The notes under the pieces are model-generated. The model was given only the letters and a program-made list of their open reading frames with translations, searched no databases and was not told the DNA's origin. From Bacteroides zoogleoformans (GTDB taxonomy: Bacteria > Bacteroidota > Bacteroidia > Bacteroidales > Bacteroidaceae), in the NCBI RefSeq assembly GCF_002998435.1, contig NZ_CP027231.1, forward strand, positions 1,963,001 to 2,027,000: DNA of 64,000 nt, given 5' to 3'. The position numbers and the translations under genes were made by a program. This document shows, one piece after another, positions 26,515 through 36,366 of the stretch (position 1 is the first letter of the stretch; every line of letters starts with the position of its first letter).

Positions 26515-27417
26515 CTACTTCACTTTCAGTCGGTCGAATCCTTCTCCATATACGCCGATGACGGAACTTTGCGAGATGAACGCATTCGGGTCTATGTCTT
26601 TCACCATCCGGAATATTTCTATCGACTGGCGTTTGTAGGCAAGTACGATCAATACTTTCACGTTATGTTTGCTGTACCAGCCGATGCCGTCGAGTACCGT
26701 TACACCACGATGGGTTTCCTTGGTGATTCGGTCGGCAATTTTCTCATACTCCTTTGAGAAGATGAAGAATTGCACGGATTGACGTGCACTGTTCACGATA
26801 TAGTCCAACACAAATCCTATGACGAACAGGGTTACAAAACCGAATATCACCCGTCGCCAATCGTTGAAGATGAAGTAACAGGAACTTATGATGACTATGT
26901 CGCATGCCATTACCATGCGTCCTAAGGTGACGTCGTGGTACTTGTGTATGATAGCGGCGATAATATCGGTACCTCCCGTGCTTCCGTTGCAGTTGAACAC
27001 GATGCCTAATCCGATTCCGCACATCGTGGCGCCTATCAGGCAGGCCATGAAGTCTTGTCCGGGACCGAGTATCTGCGGCGGAACACCGTCTGCTCCGTTC
27101 ACTAACAACTGGAAAAACCAAAGCAGGAAAGTCAGTCCGAAGATGGCATATGTGGTTTTGATACTGAACTTCGGTCCGAGTATCTTAATGGCAAATGTCA
27201 TCAGAATGGCATTGATGATGAAGTACGACCATTGGATTGGAAATCCGGTGGCGTAATAGATAATGGCTCCGATACCGGTAGTGCCTCCGGTAGTAATCTG
27301 ATAAGGGATGAGGAATGCCGCCCATCCCAGTGCGTAGCTGATGAGTCCGAAAGTGATGAAGACATAGTCTCGCAATTCTCTCGTCACTTCTGCTTTGGTT
27401 GGTTTTGTAATTTGCAT
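26515..27417 (-). CDS. YitT-family membrane protein (second paralogue)
   Basis: A 300-residue protein with N-terminal membrane helices (LISYALGWAAFLIPYQITTGGTTG) and the family word STGGTDIIAAI, closed by a DUF2179 domain (VLIVLAYKRQSIEIFRMVKDIDPNAFISQS). The frame is open to 27495 inside leuS, but MQITKPTKAEVTR at 27417, six bases after the leuS stop, is the natural start. It is cotranscribed with leuS and rdgB. Confidence 0.9.
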   Translation of the reverse strand: MQITKPTKAEVTRELRDYVFITFGLISYALGWAAFLIPYQITTGGTTGIGAIIYYATGFPIQWSYFIINAILMTFAIKILGPKFSIKTTYAIFGLTFLLWFFQLLVNGADGVPPQILGPGQDFMACLIGATMCGIGLGIVFNCNGSTGGTDIIAAIIHKYHDVTLGRMVMACDIVIISSCYFIFNDWRRVIFGFVTLFVIGFVLDYIVNSARQSVQFFIFSKEYEKIADRITKETHRGVTVLDGIGWYSKHNVKVLIVLAYKRQSIEIFRMVKDIDPNAFISQSSVIGVYGEGFDRLKVK

Positions 27418-27422
27418 ATCTG

Positions 27423-30263
27423 TTATTTGACAACGATGTTCACAATCTTCTTCGGCACGACGATTACCTTGGCAATGGTCTTTCCTTCTATCCATTTGGC
27501 CGAACGTTCATCGGACAATACATCGGCTTGAATGGTATCCGGTGTTGCATCTGCTGGGAACTCCATGTTGAAGCGTGCCTTTCCGTTGAAAGAAACGGTG
27601 TAGTTCACAGTGTCTTCCACCAGATATTCTTCCTTGGAGGCAGGCCATTCGGCATCACATACGGATTCTGTATTTCCCATTGTTTCCCACAATTCTTCGC
27701 ATACGTGCGGGGCAAAAGGAGCCAGTACGACGACAAATTGGTTCAGGATTTCCTTTTTGCTGCATTTCATGCCGAACAATTCGTTTACGCAAATCATAAA
27801 GGCGCTGATGCTGGTGTTGTAAGAGAACTGCTCGATGTCTCCCGTCACTTTCTTAATCAGCTTATGCAGCGATTTCAGTTCTTCTTTGGTGGGCGGTTCG
27901 TCCGTCACTAAATAGTTGCCGTTGCGGTCGTAGAACAAAGACCAGAATTTCTTGATGAAGCGGTGCACACCGTCTATGCCGTTCGTATCCCATGGTTTCG
28001 ACTGTTCCACCGGACCAAGGAACATTTCGTACATACGAAGCGTGTCGGCTCCGTATCTCTCGACAATCATATCGGGATTTACAACATTGAACATCGATTT
28101 GCTCATCTTCTCCACAGCCCATCCGCAGATGTATTTGCCGTCGTCTTCCAAGACGAACTCGGCAGTTGCATATTCGGGACGCCATGCTTTGAAGGCTTCA
28201 ATGTCCAATACATCATTCGATACGATGTTTACATCCACGTGGAGTGGGGTAGTGTCGTATTTGTCTTTCAGGTTCAGAGACACGAATGTGTTGGTGTCCT
28301 TGATGCGATATACAAAGTTGCTTCGTCCCTGAATCATGCCTTGGTTCACTAACTTTTGAAACGGTTCTTCCGTTACGGAAACACCGAGGTCGTACAGGAA
28401 CTTATTCCAGAAGCGGGAGTAAATCAAGTGTCCGGTGGCATGTTCCGTTCCGCCCACATAAAGGTCTACGTTGCGCCAATATTCGTCTTTTTTCTTATCG
28501 ACCAATGCTTTATGATTGCGAGGATCCATGTAGCGCAGGTAGTAAGCGCTCGAACCGGCAAATCCCGGCATGGTGTTCAGTTCTAGTGGATAAACAGTTT
28601 TGTTGTCTATCTTTTCGTTTTCTACGACGCAATTGTTTACAGTGTCCCAAGCCCACTTCACGGCATGTCCCAACGGAGGTTCGCCGGTTTCGGTAGGCAG
28701 GAATTTTGCTACTTCGGGAAGTTCCAGAGGCAGGCAGTTTTCGGGAATCATGTAGGGCATACCTTCTTTGTAATACACAGGGAAAGGTTCGCCCCAATAA
28801 CGTTGCCGCGAGAAGATGGCATCACGCAGGCGGAAGTTGACCTTTACGCGTCCCAGATTGTGTTCTCTTACATATTTCTTGGTCGCTTCGATGGCTTCCT
28901 TGACGGTGAGCCCGTTCAATGAAAGGTCGCAATAAGGAACAGCATCTTTGCGCGGAGAGTTGCATACAACGCCTTCTTTGGCATCGAAGCTCTCTTCGCT
29001 GACATCGCAACCTTCTACCAACGGACGTATTTCCAATCCGAAGTGTTTGGCAAAGGCATAGTCACGGCTGTCATGGGCAGGAACGGCCATGATGGCTCCT
29101 GTTCCGTATCCGGCCAATACATAATCGCTGATCCAGATGGGCACTGCTTCGCCTGTGAAAGGATTCACGGCATAACTTCCGGAGAATACGCCGGTAACGC
29201 TGCGGTCGGCAATGCGTTCGCGTTCGGTACGCTTCTTGGTACGTTCCAAGTAGGCATCCACCTCTGCTTTCTGTGCATCGGTTGTCAGTTGCGATACCAA
29301 TTCGCTTTCGGGAGCCAATACCATGAAGGTGACACCGAACATGGTATCTGCACGGGTGGTGAAAATGGTGAATTCCAAATCACTGTCTTTCACTTTGAAT
29401 TGTATTTCGGCACCTTCGCTGCGGCCTATCCAGTTCTTTTGGGTTTCTTTCAGGGAGTCGGTCCAGTCGATGGTATCCAGTCCGTCCAATAAACGTTGCG
29501 CATAAGCGGATACACGCAGACACCATTGACGCATCTTCTTTTGCACTACGGGGAAACCGCCTCGTTCAGATACTCCGTCCACCACTTCATCGTTGGCGAG
29601 TACGGTTCCCAGTTGCGGACACCAGTTCACCATTGTTTCTCCCAGATAGGCGATGCGGTAGTTCATCAGGATTTCCTGCTGTTCCTTTTCGGTTTTGGAG
29701 TTCCATTCTTCGGCAGTGAAGTGCAGTTCTTCGCTGCAAGCCGCGTTCAAGTCTTTGTTACCTTGTTTTTGGAAGACCTCAATCAGTTCTTCAATGGGGC
29801 GTGCCTGTTTGGCATCGTTGCAATAATAGCTATTGAACATCTTCTGGAAAGCCCATTGCGTCCAATGATAATATTCCGGTTCGCAAGTGCCTATTTCGCG
29901 GTTCCAGTCGAAAGAGAAACCTATCTTGTCCAATTGTTCGCGGTAGCGGTCGATGTTTTCTTTGGTGGTGATGGCAGGGTGCTGTCCCGTCTGTATGGCA
30001 TATTGCTCTGCCGGAAGTCCGTATGCGTCGTATCCCATGGGATTCAGTACATTGAAACCTTGCAGTCGTTTGTAGCGGGCGTAGATGTCCGAAGCGATGT
30101 AACCCAGCGGGTGTCCTACGTGCAAGCCTGCACCGGAGGGGTAGGGGAACATGTTCAGTACATAGAATTTCGGTTTCGTTTCATCTTCCGTCACTCGGTA
30201 GGTTTCGTCGTGCACCCACTTTTCCTGCCATTTCTTTTCAATCTCCCTGAAATTGTATTCCAT
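27423..30263 (-). CDS. leuS: Leucyl-tRNA synthetase
   Basis: A 946-residue class Ia synthetase. The HIGH signature is HVGH in [16 protein letters not shown]; the KMSKS signature is exact in [16 protein letters not shown]. Between them lies the CP1 editing domain, with [18 protein letters not shown] and the acidic discriminator segment [20 protein letters not shown]. The C-terminal anticodon-binding and small terminal domains are present. It heads a unit with a YitT gene and rdgB and has a TACCTTTG promoter. Confidence 0.97.
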   Translation of the reverse strand: MEYNFREIEKKWQEKWVHDETYRVTEDETKPKFYVLNMFPYPSGAGLHVGHPLGYIASDIYARYKRLQGFNVLNPMGYDAYGLPAEQYAIQTGQHPAITTKENIDRYREQLDKIGFSFDWNREIGTCEPEYYHWTQWAFQKMFNSYYCNDAKQARPIEELIEVFQKQGNKDLNAACSEELHFTAEEWNSKTEKEQQEILMNYRIAYLGETMVNWCPQLGTVLANDEVVDGVSERGGFPVVQKKMRQWCLRVSAYAQRLLDGLDTIDWTDSLKETQKNWIGRSEGAEIQFKVKDSDLEFTIFTTRADTMFGVTFMVLAPESELVSQLTTDAQKAEVDAYLERTKKRTERERIADRSVTGVFSGSYAVNPFTGEAVPIWISDYVLAGYGTGAIMAVPAHDSRDYAFAKHFGLEIRPLVEGCDVSEESFDAKEGVVCNSPRKDAVPYCDLSLNGLTVKEAIEATKKYVREHNLGRVKVNFRLRDAIFSRQRYWGEPFPVYYKEGMPYMIPENCLPLELPEVAKFLPTETGEPPLGHAVKWAWDTVNNCVVENEKIDNKTVYPLELNTMPGFAGSSAYYLRYMDPRNHKALVDKKKDEYWRNVDLYVGGTEHATGHLIYSRFWNKFLYDLGVSVTEEPFQKLVNQGMIQGRSNFVYRIKDTNTFVSLNLKDKYDTTPLHVDVNIVSNDVLDIEAFKAWRPEYATAEFVLEDDGKYICGWAVEKMSKSMFNVVNPDMIVERYGADTLRMYEMFLGPVEQSKPWDTNGIDGVHRFIKKFWSLFYDRNGNYLVTDEPPTKEELKSLHKLIKKVTGDIEQFSYNTSISAFMICVNELFGMKCSKKEILNQFVVVLAPFAPHVCEELWETMGNTESVCDAEWPASKEEYLVEDTVNYTVSFNGKARFNMEFPADATPDTIQADVLSDERSAKWIEGKTIAKVIVVPKKIVNIVVK

Positions 30264-30343
30264 GATGATAGTTGTTAGTATATTGTTGAAAACCTTGTTT
30301 GTTATATTGTTGAAATCGGTTAAAATACGGTTTATAAGCGGTG

Positions 30344-30351
30344 CAAAGGTA
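30344..30351 (-). promoter_or_regulatory. Promoter -7 box for leuS
   Basis: TACCTTTG on the minus strand, giving a leader of about 75 bases. Confidence 0.65.
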
Positions 30352-30549
30352 ATTGTTTATTTTCAGATTTGTATCGTTAGTGACTAAAAAACATGCTTTT
30401 ACCTCAGAGTCTGTTTTAATTTTGATCAAAAAGAACATCCGACATGATATGGAGGAAAATTTAAACATAGACTTTTATATCCCAACGTAAAAACGCGGAG
30501 GGTATTTTTGAATTTCTTCATATTCTGATAAAGAAACAGAGTTTTTGTA

Positions 30550-30557
30550 TACATTTG
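30550..30557 (+). promoter_or_regulatory. Promoter -7 box for the DMT transporter
   Basis: TACATTTG, 22 bases before the GTG start. Confidence 0.55.
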
Positions 30558-30578
30558 CATGTTTAAAACAAAAACGAA

Positions 30579-31448
30579 GTGAAGAATCATATTTGGCACA
30601 TTGTCGCCGCCCTCATAGTGGGGGTATGGGGATTGACGTTTATTTCAACGAAAGTATTGATAGAAAGCGGTATGTCTCCGCAAGAAATCTTTTTTGCCCG
30701 TTTCCTGATAGCCTATGTGGGTATCTGGTTTATTTCTCCGCGCAAACTGTTCGCCTATGACTGGAAGGATGAACTTTTGTTGTTGGCAAGTGGTGTCACG
30801 GGCGGTTCGGGTTTTTTCCTTGCACAAAACATAGCGATAAAGATAACCTTAGTCAGCAATGTGTCGTTCATTGTCTGTACGGCTCCGTTGCTTACCACGA
30901 TTCTTGCCTTGCTCATTTACAAAAAAGAAAAAGCCACACGCTGGTTGGTGGGTGGTTCGCTGATGGCTTTGTTGGGAGTGGCTTTGGTGGTGTATAATGG
31001 AAATTTTGTTTTGAAGATTTCTCCTCTCGGTGATTTTTTGTCTTTGTTTTCGGCTTTGCTTTGGGCTTTTTACAGTCTGATAATCAGAAAACTTTCAGGT
31101 CGTTATTCTGCGTTGTTCATCACTCGTAAAGTATTTTTTTATGGCGTAATCACTATTCTTCCTTTCTTTGCCGTCTATCCGTGGCAGTTTGATGTGTCGA
31201 AGCTGCTTGAGCCTGCCATTTTGTTCAACCTTTTGTATTTAGGTGTGTTGGCTTCGTTGATATGCTTCGTGGTTTGGAACGTCATATTGAAGCGCATCGG
31301 CATGATTACGGCTTCCAACTATCTTTACCTTAACCCGGTTTTCACGCTGACGGGCTCCATACTGCTGCTTGGCGAACACCTTACCACTGTGGCCTTGGCG
31401 GGGTCTGTACTGATATTGGGCGGTGTATATGTAGCGGGGAAGAAGTGA
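30579..31448 (+). CDS. EamA/DMT-family exporter
   Basis: A 289-residue protein with ten hydrophobic helices and the internal two-fold EamA repeat (second copy from about residue 150, SPLGDFLSLFSALLWAFYSL). Members export metabolites, amino acids or drugs; nothing here points to a substrate. Translation most likely starts at GTG 30579 (MKNHIWHIVAALIVGVWG), since no ATG precedes the first helix in frame. Confidence 0.88.
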   Translation: MKNHIWHIVAALIVGVWGLTFISTKVLIESGMSPQEIFFARFLIAYVGIWFISPRKLFAYDWKDELLLLASGVTGGSGFFLAQNIAIKITLVSNVSFIVCTAPLLTTILALLIYKKEKATRWLVGGSLMALLGVALVVYNGNFVLKISPLGDFLSLFSALLWAFYSLIIRKLSGRYSALFITRKVFFYGVITILPFFAVYPWQFDVSKLLEPAILFNLLYLGVLASLICFVVWNVILKRIGMITASNYLYLNPVFTLTGSILLLGEHLTTVALAGSVLILGGVYVAGKK

Positions 31449-31501
31449 AAGTGCGCGGAAAAACGGAACGGTTCGGGAAGTGGCGCCCTATGTATAGGGC
31501 A

Positions 31502-31557
31502 AGAGGCTGTTTAGACTTTGCTCGAAAATGGAACTGAGCAAAATCTAAACAGCCTCT
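31502..31557. terminator. Large inverted repeat, probable bidirectional terminator
   Basis: Arms of 22 bases at 31502-31523 and 31536-31557 are complementary except at one position, with a 12-base loop. The outer word AGAGGCTGTTTAGA ends the element on each side. It lies after the DMT gene and also follows the OMP stub on the minus strand. Confidence 0.7.
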
Positions 31558-31584
31558 GTCTTGTTCTTTGCAGACAATGTCCTG

Positions 31585-31653
31585 CTAAAACCTTCTTCCT
31601 ATCGAGATGCCGACACGCGGATAGCCTCCGCTGTCGTTTAATTGTTTTCCGCT
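31585..31653 (-). pseudogene. C-terminal stub of an outer-membrane beta-barrel protein
   Basis: The minus-strand frame SGKQLNDSGGYPRVGISIGRRF ends in a stop codon. A last strand of the form RVGISIGRRF with terminal Phe is the usual outer-membrane insertion signal. A TAA in frame lies just upstream and no more of the gene is left. Confidence 0.45.
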
Positions 31654-31793
31654 TTCTTATGCGATGTATAGAAGTTTTTTCCGGTTATTTTCCGTCAAAC
31701 AAAATAATTTCAATAACTTAGTGGCCGTAAGTATGGATGAATCAGGTGCATTCTTCCTGTTTTCATCGGCCGGAGATTAAATACAAGGAAAAT

Positions 31794-32651
31794 ATGATGA
31801 TACGGAAAACAGTAATCTGCTTAGGATGCTTCTTGCTGCCGGTTTTCATTTCGCAACGACTTTCTGCTCAAGAAGACAGTACACGTCTTGTCCGCGACAG
31901 TGTGCGTGTCGCAATACCGGAAACGCCTGAAATGAGCCGACCCGTCTATTCTTCGTCCGACGTTTCTCCTGAAACCGTTTTGTCTTCTTCCTCTCTCCAT
32001 TCCGAAGGTGCTGACAGCCTGCCCCGCTTTTCGTTGAAAGAAACGTTCCGCATACCTTATTACACCAATCCTTCGCCGCTCTTCAGAGGTGACTATCGCA
32101 CGAACGGAATCATCATGCAGTTTCATGGAGGAGCTTTATCGGGAGCAGGCGGACAAACGACCTTGCCCGGCATAGGGCGTTTCAATGAAGCTTCACTGCT
32201 CTATCGGCAGGTGATTGACAGGAATTTGAGTTTTCAACTCGGCATGGATGCCCTGAAGCTGAACATGTCGCACATCAGCGGACAGGCATTTACCGCTTCG
32301 GGAGCATTGATGTATCAGGCTGCCGACCGTCTTGCTTTCAAAGTGTTCGGTTCGTATGCCATCGGCAATACGTATGGAATGACAACTCACAGATATGGAG
32401 GCAGTGTGCTGTTCGACGTTTCCGAACGTTTCAGCATGGAAGTGGGTGTGCAGCGCTACTACAATGCCATGCGTGGACGTTGGGAAACGGTTCCGATGGT
32501 GATTCCTACTTATAATTTCGACAAGTTCAAGTTAGGATTGGATGTAGGGGGAATTATCTATGAAATTCTTCGCAGTAAAATTTACAGCGGTAGATCCGGT
32601 GGAGGCGGACCTACCATCGGCCCGCCACGGTTTCAAGTACCTGTGAAATAG
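31794..32651 (+). CDS. Conserved secreted or outer-membrane protein
   Basis: A 285-residue protein with a clear signal peptide (MIRKTVICLGCFLLPVFIS, cleavage likely after RLSA). A Ser-rich linker follows to about residue 80, then a beta-rich region with alternating polar and apolar residues (NLSFQLGMDALKLN, AFKVFGSYAIGN, SMEVGVQRYYN) that fits a small beta-barrel. The C-terminus is Gly/Pro-rich. No family is recognised. ATG 31794 (followed at once by a second ATG) is taken as start because the longer frame from 31737 lacks a signal sequence. Confidence 0.7.
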   Translation: MMIRKTVICLGCFLLPVFISQRLSAQEDSTRLVRDSVRVAIPETPEMSRPVYSSSDVSPETVLSSSSLHSEGADSLPRFSLKETFRIPYYTNPSPLFRGDYRTNGIIMQFHGGALSGAGGQTTLPGIGRFNEASLLYRQVIDRNLSFQLGMDALKLNMSHISGQAFTASGALMYQAADRLAFKVFGSYAIGNTYGMTTHRYGGSVLFDVSERFSMEVGVQRYYNAMRGRWETVPMVIPTYNFDKFKLGLDVGGIIYEILRSKIYSGRSGGGGPTIGPPRFQVPVK

Positions 32652-32672
32652 AGTAGGGAAGGCAGAAAACGG

Positions 32673-33833
32673 CTACCTTCTTTTCATCAGGAACCGTTGT
32701 TTCAGCCATTCCCTTGCCGGTTCGTCGTACAGCTTCAAGCAAGCATAGGCAATGGCGATGGATAGGATGAAGAGAGACACTGCAATGAACACATGTGTTT
32801 CCAACGATGCGTCAGGATGCTTGCTTGCCCATGCTATCTGCATATATATCAATGGAAAGTGAGTAATGTAAAAAGGATAGGATATCTCTCCGAAAAATCT
32901 GCATACAGCCACGGAACGTTTTCCCGTGACATTGCTGCCTGCTCCTATGAGCACAATCAGAGGAAAAAATACAAGCACGCTTATGGCTTCGTAAGTGCCG
33001 TTCATCCATTGATGCGCTTCGTCTCCTATGCGTGGCATCACGAGAATCACCGTAATCAGCAGGGCGCATACGTAAAAACCGCGCTTCACTTTTATCAGCC
33101 TGCCCATGCGCGATAGCAGCAGTCCCATAAAGAACGGATAGAGCAGGCGGGAAATGCCGATGTAGAGTTGGTCGGGAGTAAGGCTCCAACCACCTATCAG
33201 GGTATGGGTGGCTTCTCCTCTTCCTGCCAGCAGATGGAATACGTCGGTGTTCAGTGTGACGTCCAGCGTAAGACAGGCCGAAAGAACCACGAAGAGGGTC
33301 AATGCCGGTTTGGAAAAATGCCGGATGAATAAGGCATAAAGAATGTTGGCCACGTACTCCCACATCAGCGACCATGTAGGGCCGTTCAGTGCATTTGTCT
33401 CTCCCCATCCGCGAATGTCCCACGTTGTCGGTGTGGGAATCATCAGGCAGCCGAGCAGCGCCATCAGTATCACCATCCACCATGTGGTGTCGGCGACTAA
33501 AGGAAAGGCCGTGCATGCGCTGAAATAAAAGAGCAATGCGCCCAGCAGTGTTCCCATAATCACCATGGGGTGCAGGCGCACCAAGCGCCGTTTGAAGAAG
33601 TCCCACGTGCCCATCCTGTCCCAACGGTCGTCGTAGGCATACCCGACGACGAAGCCGGAAAGCACGAAGAAGAAGTCTACGGCCAGATAGCCGTGATTCA
33701 ATATTTGCGACATGGGGCCGGCGGAGTAAGTCTCGAAAAGGTGGAAGGCCACCACAATCATTGCGGCAACGCCGCGAAGCCCGTCCAATATCTCATAACG
33801 AGGCTTGGATGCTAAATAAGTCGTTGTTGGCAT
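32673..33833 (-). CDS. Acyltransferase 3 (OafA/YrhL-type)
   Basis: A 386-residue membrane acyltransferase with about ten helices. The N-terminal words ILDGLRGVAAMIVVAFHLFE and LNHGYLAVDFFFVLSGFVVGYAY contain the family His and the FFVLSGF motif. Such proteins O-acetylate surface polysaccharides or lipids. The end is a basic tail (KQRFLMKRR). The gene is monocistronic; TATTTTTG at 33855-33862 is its likely promoter. Confidence 0.9.
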   Translation of the reverse strand: MPTTTYLASKPRYEILDGLRGVAAMIVVAFHLFETYSAGPMSQILNHGYLAVDFFFVLSGFVVGYAYDDRWDRMGTWDFFKRRLVRLHPMVIMGTLLGALLFYFSACTAFPLVADTTWWMVILMALLGCLMIPTPTTWDIRGWGETNALNGPTWSLMWEYVANILYALFIRHFSKPALTLFVVLSACLTLDVTLNTDVFHLLAGRGEATHTLIGGWSLTPDQLYIGISRLLYPFFMGLLLSRMGRLIKVKRGFYVCALLITVILVMPRIGDEAHQWMNGTYEAISVLVFFPLIVLIGAGSNVTGKRSVAVCRFFGEISYPFYITHFPLIYMQIAWASKHPDASLETHVFIAVSLFILSIAIAYACLKLYDEPAREWLKQRFLMKRR

Positions 33834-33854
33834 ATCTGTTTTGTTTCGCCTGCA

Positions 33855-33862
33855 AAAATAAT
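33855..33862 (-). promoter_or_regulatory. Promoter -7 box for the acyltransferase
   Basis: TATTTTTG on the minus strand, 22 bases before the start codon. Confidence 0.5.
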
Positions 33863-33901
33863 CGTTTAGTTGACAATAGAAAAAATTAGAGGAAATTTCC
33901 C

Positions 33902-33961
33902 TCTAATTTCCCTTAGCTTCCTCTAATTCTTCTCGACTACCTCTATCTCTTCACTCTTGTT
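33902..33961. repeat. 20-bp tandem repeat, three units
   Basis: CCTCTAATT or CCTCTATCT recurs at 33902, 33922 and 33942, a 20-base period with variable rests. The first copy can pair with AATTAGAGG just before it (33887-33895), making a small hairpin. Confidence 0.65.
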
Positions 33962-34213
33962 CTTTTCCGTCTTGGCGGTTATCGCTGCCTGAAATCTTGC
34001 CTTATAACCGCTTTGTAGAGTTACAAACAAAACACTCTTTTATGAAAATGTGCTTTTTGTGGGCTTAAGTGGATATACGAAAATAGGAATGTACTTTCCG
34101 CAACGCTTTTTGTATTCACTTTTCTTTCTGCAGGCTGTTATGTCCGCTTTTTTTATTTAATCGAAAATCTCTTCTCAATCCCGCTTTCAAGGCGCTTTGG
34201 AGGGGGCTGAAAA

Positions 34214-34301
34214 TTTTTAGTAAAAACTCACCGGATTTTTAGTAAATCTTGGGTGGAAATTTAGTAAAAATCCGGCCAACTTTTAGTAAACGTTAGAAAG
34301 G
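34214..34301. repeat. 22-bp tandem repeat, four units
   Basis: Units begin at 34214, 34236, 34258 and 34280, exactly 22 bases apart. The 11-base core is TTTTTAGTAAA and the other half is unique to each unit. It lies in the 986-base gap between the acyltransferase and the HU-like gene, where no protein-coding frame is credible. Confidence 0.88.
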
Positions 34302-34481
34302 GCTTTTTGATGGCGGATTTTTTGTCTTGATTTTTTAAAAAATACTGCATGCTTTTTATCCCTTAATATCCTACATGCCCCCATGTGCTCCGTTGCTTGG
34401 CGAAGCATACCGTCGATGTGGAAATTCGGGAAAGGAATGGTTCTTTGGGGAGATACGAGGAAAAAACGGCCTGAAGTGAAA

Positions 34482-34655
34482 TTGTAGAGACGACCGTAAA
34501 CCGCATATTTGATTATCAGATATTTAGCTTCTCATGTTGTAGAGATGATGCTCTTTCGGTTTTCTTTTCCACCAATTTTCCTTTTATGCGTTGTAGAGAC
34601 ACTGTTTTTTAAAATCCCTGATAAACAGCGTTTTAACATTTTCCGTTGTAGATGT
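34482..34655. repeat. TTGTAGAG repeats at about 55-base spacing, four copies
   Basis: TTGTAGAG (last copy TTGTAGAT) occurs at 34482, 34537, 34591 and 34646, spaced 55, 54 and 55 bases. Copies 2 to 4 are preceded by a T/G-rich word (ATG, GCG, CCG then TTGTAG). The intervening sequence is AT-rich and not conserved. A further isolated TTGTAGAG lies at 34014. Confidence 0.65.
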
Positions 34656-34662
34656 CGTTTTC

Positions 34663-34693
34663 TTGCTTTCTCCTTTTTCCCGCGCTAACTTTG
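34663..34693 (+). promoter_or_regulatory. Promoter of the HU-like gene
   Basis: TTG at 34663-34665 and TAACTTTG at 34686-34693 are separated by 20 bases, an excellent Bacteroides promoter. The leader is about 120 bases. Confidence 0.65.
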
Positions 34694-34819
34694 CAACATC
34701 GAATTTGAGAAACAGATGCTGCATCGTTGAGGCCTCACGCTGCGTTTCTGCTCCCTCGAAGGAGAAAGGGTATCAGCCTTGATATCTTATATTATTAATC
34801 ATTTAAAAACAGAAAAACT

Positions 34820-35305
34820 ATGGGACTTCAGTATGTAGTAGCAAAACGTGTGTTTGGTTTTGACAAGACAAAAACCGAAAAGTATGTAGCCAAATCCGTG
34901 GGAAGCGGTGAGGTGGATTTTGACAAGTTGTGTGCCAAGGTAAGCCGAATCATAGGTGTACACCGTAAGGTGGTCGATTTGGTGGCCGTAGGCTTGGTAG
35001 ATATCATGACGGAAGAGATTGACGATGGGAAGACCATCGCTTTGGGCGACTTCGGGCGTTTCCGTCCTTCCTTTAAGGCGAAGAGCGCGGATAAGGAAAA
35101 AGACGTTTCGGTGGGCAATATCGTGCGTAAGCGCATTCTCTTTCTTCCTGGAAAAGCCTTCAGCAAGATGCTGAACAGTATGAGCATCACCCGGATGGCA
35201 ATGCCCGACACCGATTATACCGATGGCGGAAAGAAGAGCGAAAACACCGGCCCGAAGCCTTCGGAAAGCGGTGAAAGCGGTCAGACGGGAAATCCGTTGG
35301 GATAA
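34820..35305 (+). CDS. HU-like DNA-binding protein with NPLG tail
   Basis: A 161-residue protein of the Bacteroidetes HU/IHF-like class. The core, to about residue 125, shows FDFDKLCAKVSRIIGVHRKVVD-type helices and IALGDFGRFRPSFKAK, the arm-proximal strand of HU. It is longer than HU (90 residues) because of a C-terminal Pro/Gly/Ser/Glu tail ending QTGNPLG. The tail is shared with the protein at 58360-58875 and the remnant at 10568. It probably binds DNA; whether it is a nucleoid protein or locus-specific is unknown. It stands alone, just after a cluster of tandem repeats. Confidence 0.88.
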   Translation: MGLQYVVAKRVFGFDKTKTEKYVAKSVGSGEVDFDKLCAKVSRIIGVHRKVVDLVAVGLVDIMTEEIDDGKTIALGDFGRFRPSFKAKSADKEKDVSVGNIVRKRILFLPGKAFSKMLNSMSITRMAMPDTDYTDGGKKSENTGPKPSESGESGQTGNPLG

Positions 35306-35336
35306 TCTTGCTAAATCGTAAAAACTACTGTGAAGT

Positions 35337-35383
35337 GGAGGGCGAAGTTCAATGGAGATGCTTCGCTCTCCATTTGTTGTTTA
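35337..35383 (+). terminator. Terminator of the HU-like gene
   Basis: GGAGGGCGAAG pairs with CTTCGCTCTCC (one G-U pair), followed by ATTTGTTGTTT. Confidence 0.7.
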
Positions 35384-35497
35384 TGCCCTCATCAATCCGA
35401 AGAGTGAACGAATGGAGTTATGCCGTGTTTTATGCAGTCCGCATCGGGCAGAAGAATAAAAAACAATACTGCCGGTCGTTTTTCTATCAAAAATAAA

Positions 35498-35505
35498 TAT
35501 CTTTG
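35498..35505 (+). promoter_or_regulatory. Promoter -7 box for the SPFH gene
   Basis: TATCTTTG lies 33 bases before the start codon. Confidence 0.65.
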
Positions 35506-35537
35506 GGCATTGTTTCATTAAAAATCAGTATATCATC

Positions 35538-36350
35538 ATGGGAGTAACAAAGAAAACAACCGTAAAATTCGGAGCGGCAGGCGTCGCAATCATCGGAATC
35601 GCATTGTTGATGATGATAATATTTGCCGTGGAGCGCATCGACTCCGGTCAGACGGGAATCATCGTTAATTTAGCCGGCAGCGAGCGTGGCGTGGACGATG
35701 CAAAGGTAGAAACCGGATGGGTGATGTACAACCGGTTCTCCAAACAATTATTCGAATATCCTGCTTTTGCACAGATTGTCGATTACGAACCCTTCGACAT
35801 ACAAGACAAGAAAGGAACTATCTTCAAAACCGACCCTACCATTGAGTATTACATCGAGCGCGAGAATGCGAAAATCGTCTTTCTGCGCTATCGAAAAACA
35901 ACCGAAGAACTGGAACAGTCCGTCATCCTGACCGAAGTGAAGAATGCCTATAAGGATGTGGCCGGATTGTATGAGACGGATTCGCTCATCAACAATCGCC
36001 CCGCCTTCGAGAAAGAGGTGGAAGCGTTGCTGAAAGAACGCTTGAGCACACGCGGATTTACGTTCACCAACATACAGTCCAGCGTGAAGCCTAACGACGT
36101 GCTGCAAGCCGCTATCGACGAGAAAAACACAGCCGTGCAAAACGCCTTGAAAGTGGAGAACGAGAAGAAAGCCGCCATTGCCGAAGCCGAGAAAGTGGTG
36201 GCTGCCGCCAAAGGTAAGGCCGATGCTAACCGCATCCTTCAGCAAAGCATCACGCCGGAACTGATTCAGCTCAAAGCCGTGGAGAAATGGGATGGCAAGC
36301 TGCCGCTTTCCACAAGCGGAAATACATTGCCGTTCTTGAAACTGCAATAA
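35538..36350 (+). CDS. SPFH/prohibitin-family membrane protein
   Basis: A 270-residue protein with one N-terminal membrane helix (about residues 12-32, AGVAIIGIALLMMIIFAV), then the SPFH domain (VERIDSGQTGIIVNL to about residue 190) and a C-terminal coiled coil rich in Ala/Glu/Lys (VENEKKAAIAEAEKVVAAAK). The end PELIQLKAVEKWDGKLP is typical of prohibitin-like proteins. These form membrane-bound rings linked to proteolysis and microdomain organisation. No FtsH or NfeD partner gene is adjacent. Confidence 0.9.
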   Translation: MGVTKKTTVKFGAAGVAIIGIALLMMIIFAVERIDSGQTGIIVNLAGSERGVDDAKVETGWVMYNRFSKQLFEYPAFAQIVDYEPFDIQDKKGTIFKTDPTIEYYIERENAKIVFLRYRKTTEELEQSVILTEVKNAYKDVAGLYETDSLINNRPAFEKEVEALLKERLSTRGFTFTNIQSSVKPNDVLQAAIDEKNTAVQNALKVENEKKAAIAEAEKVVAAAKGKADANRILQQSITPELIQLKAVEKWDGKLPLSTSGNTLPFLKLQ

Positions 36351-36366
36351 AATTTATCTACTGATA

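Larger units (their letters stand above)
30264..30578. other. Divergent gap between leuS and the DMT transporter
   Basis: Besides the two promoters, the only pattern seen is a direct repeat of ATATTGTTGAAA at 30280 and 30304 (24 bases apart), lying in the leuS leader. No gene or RNA is recognised. Confidence 0.6.

Noticed and set aside
31737..31793. N-terminal extension of the secreted protein at 31794
   Set aside because: The 19 extra residues would bury the signal peptide.
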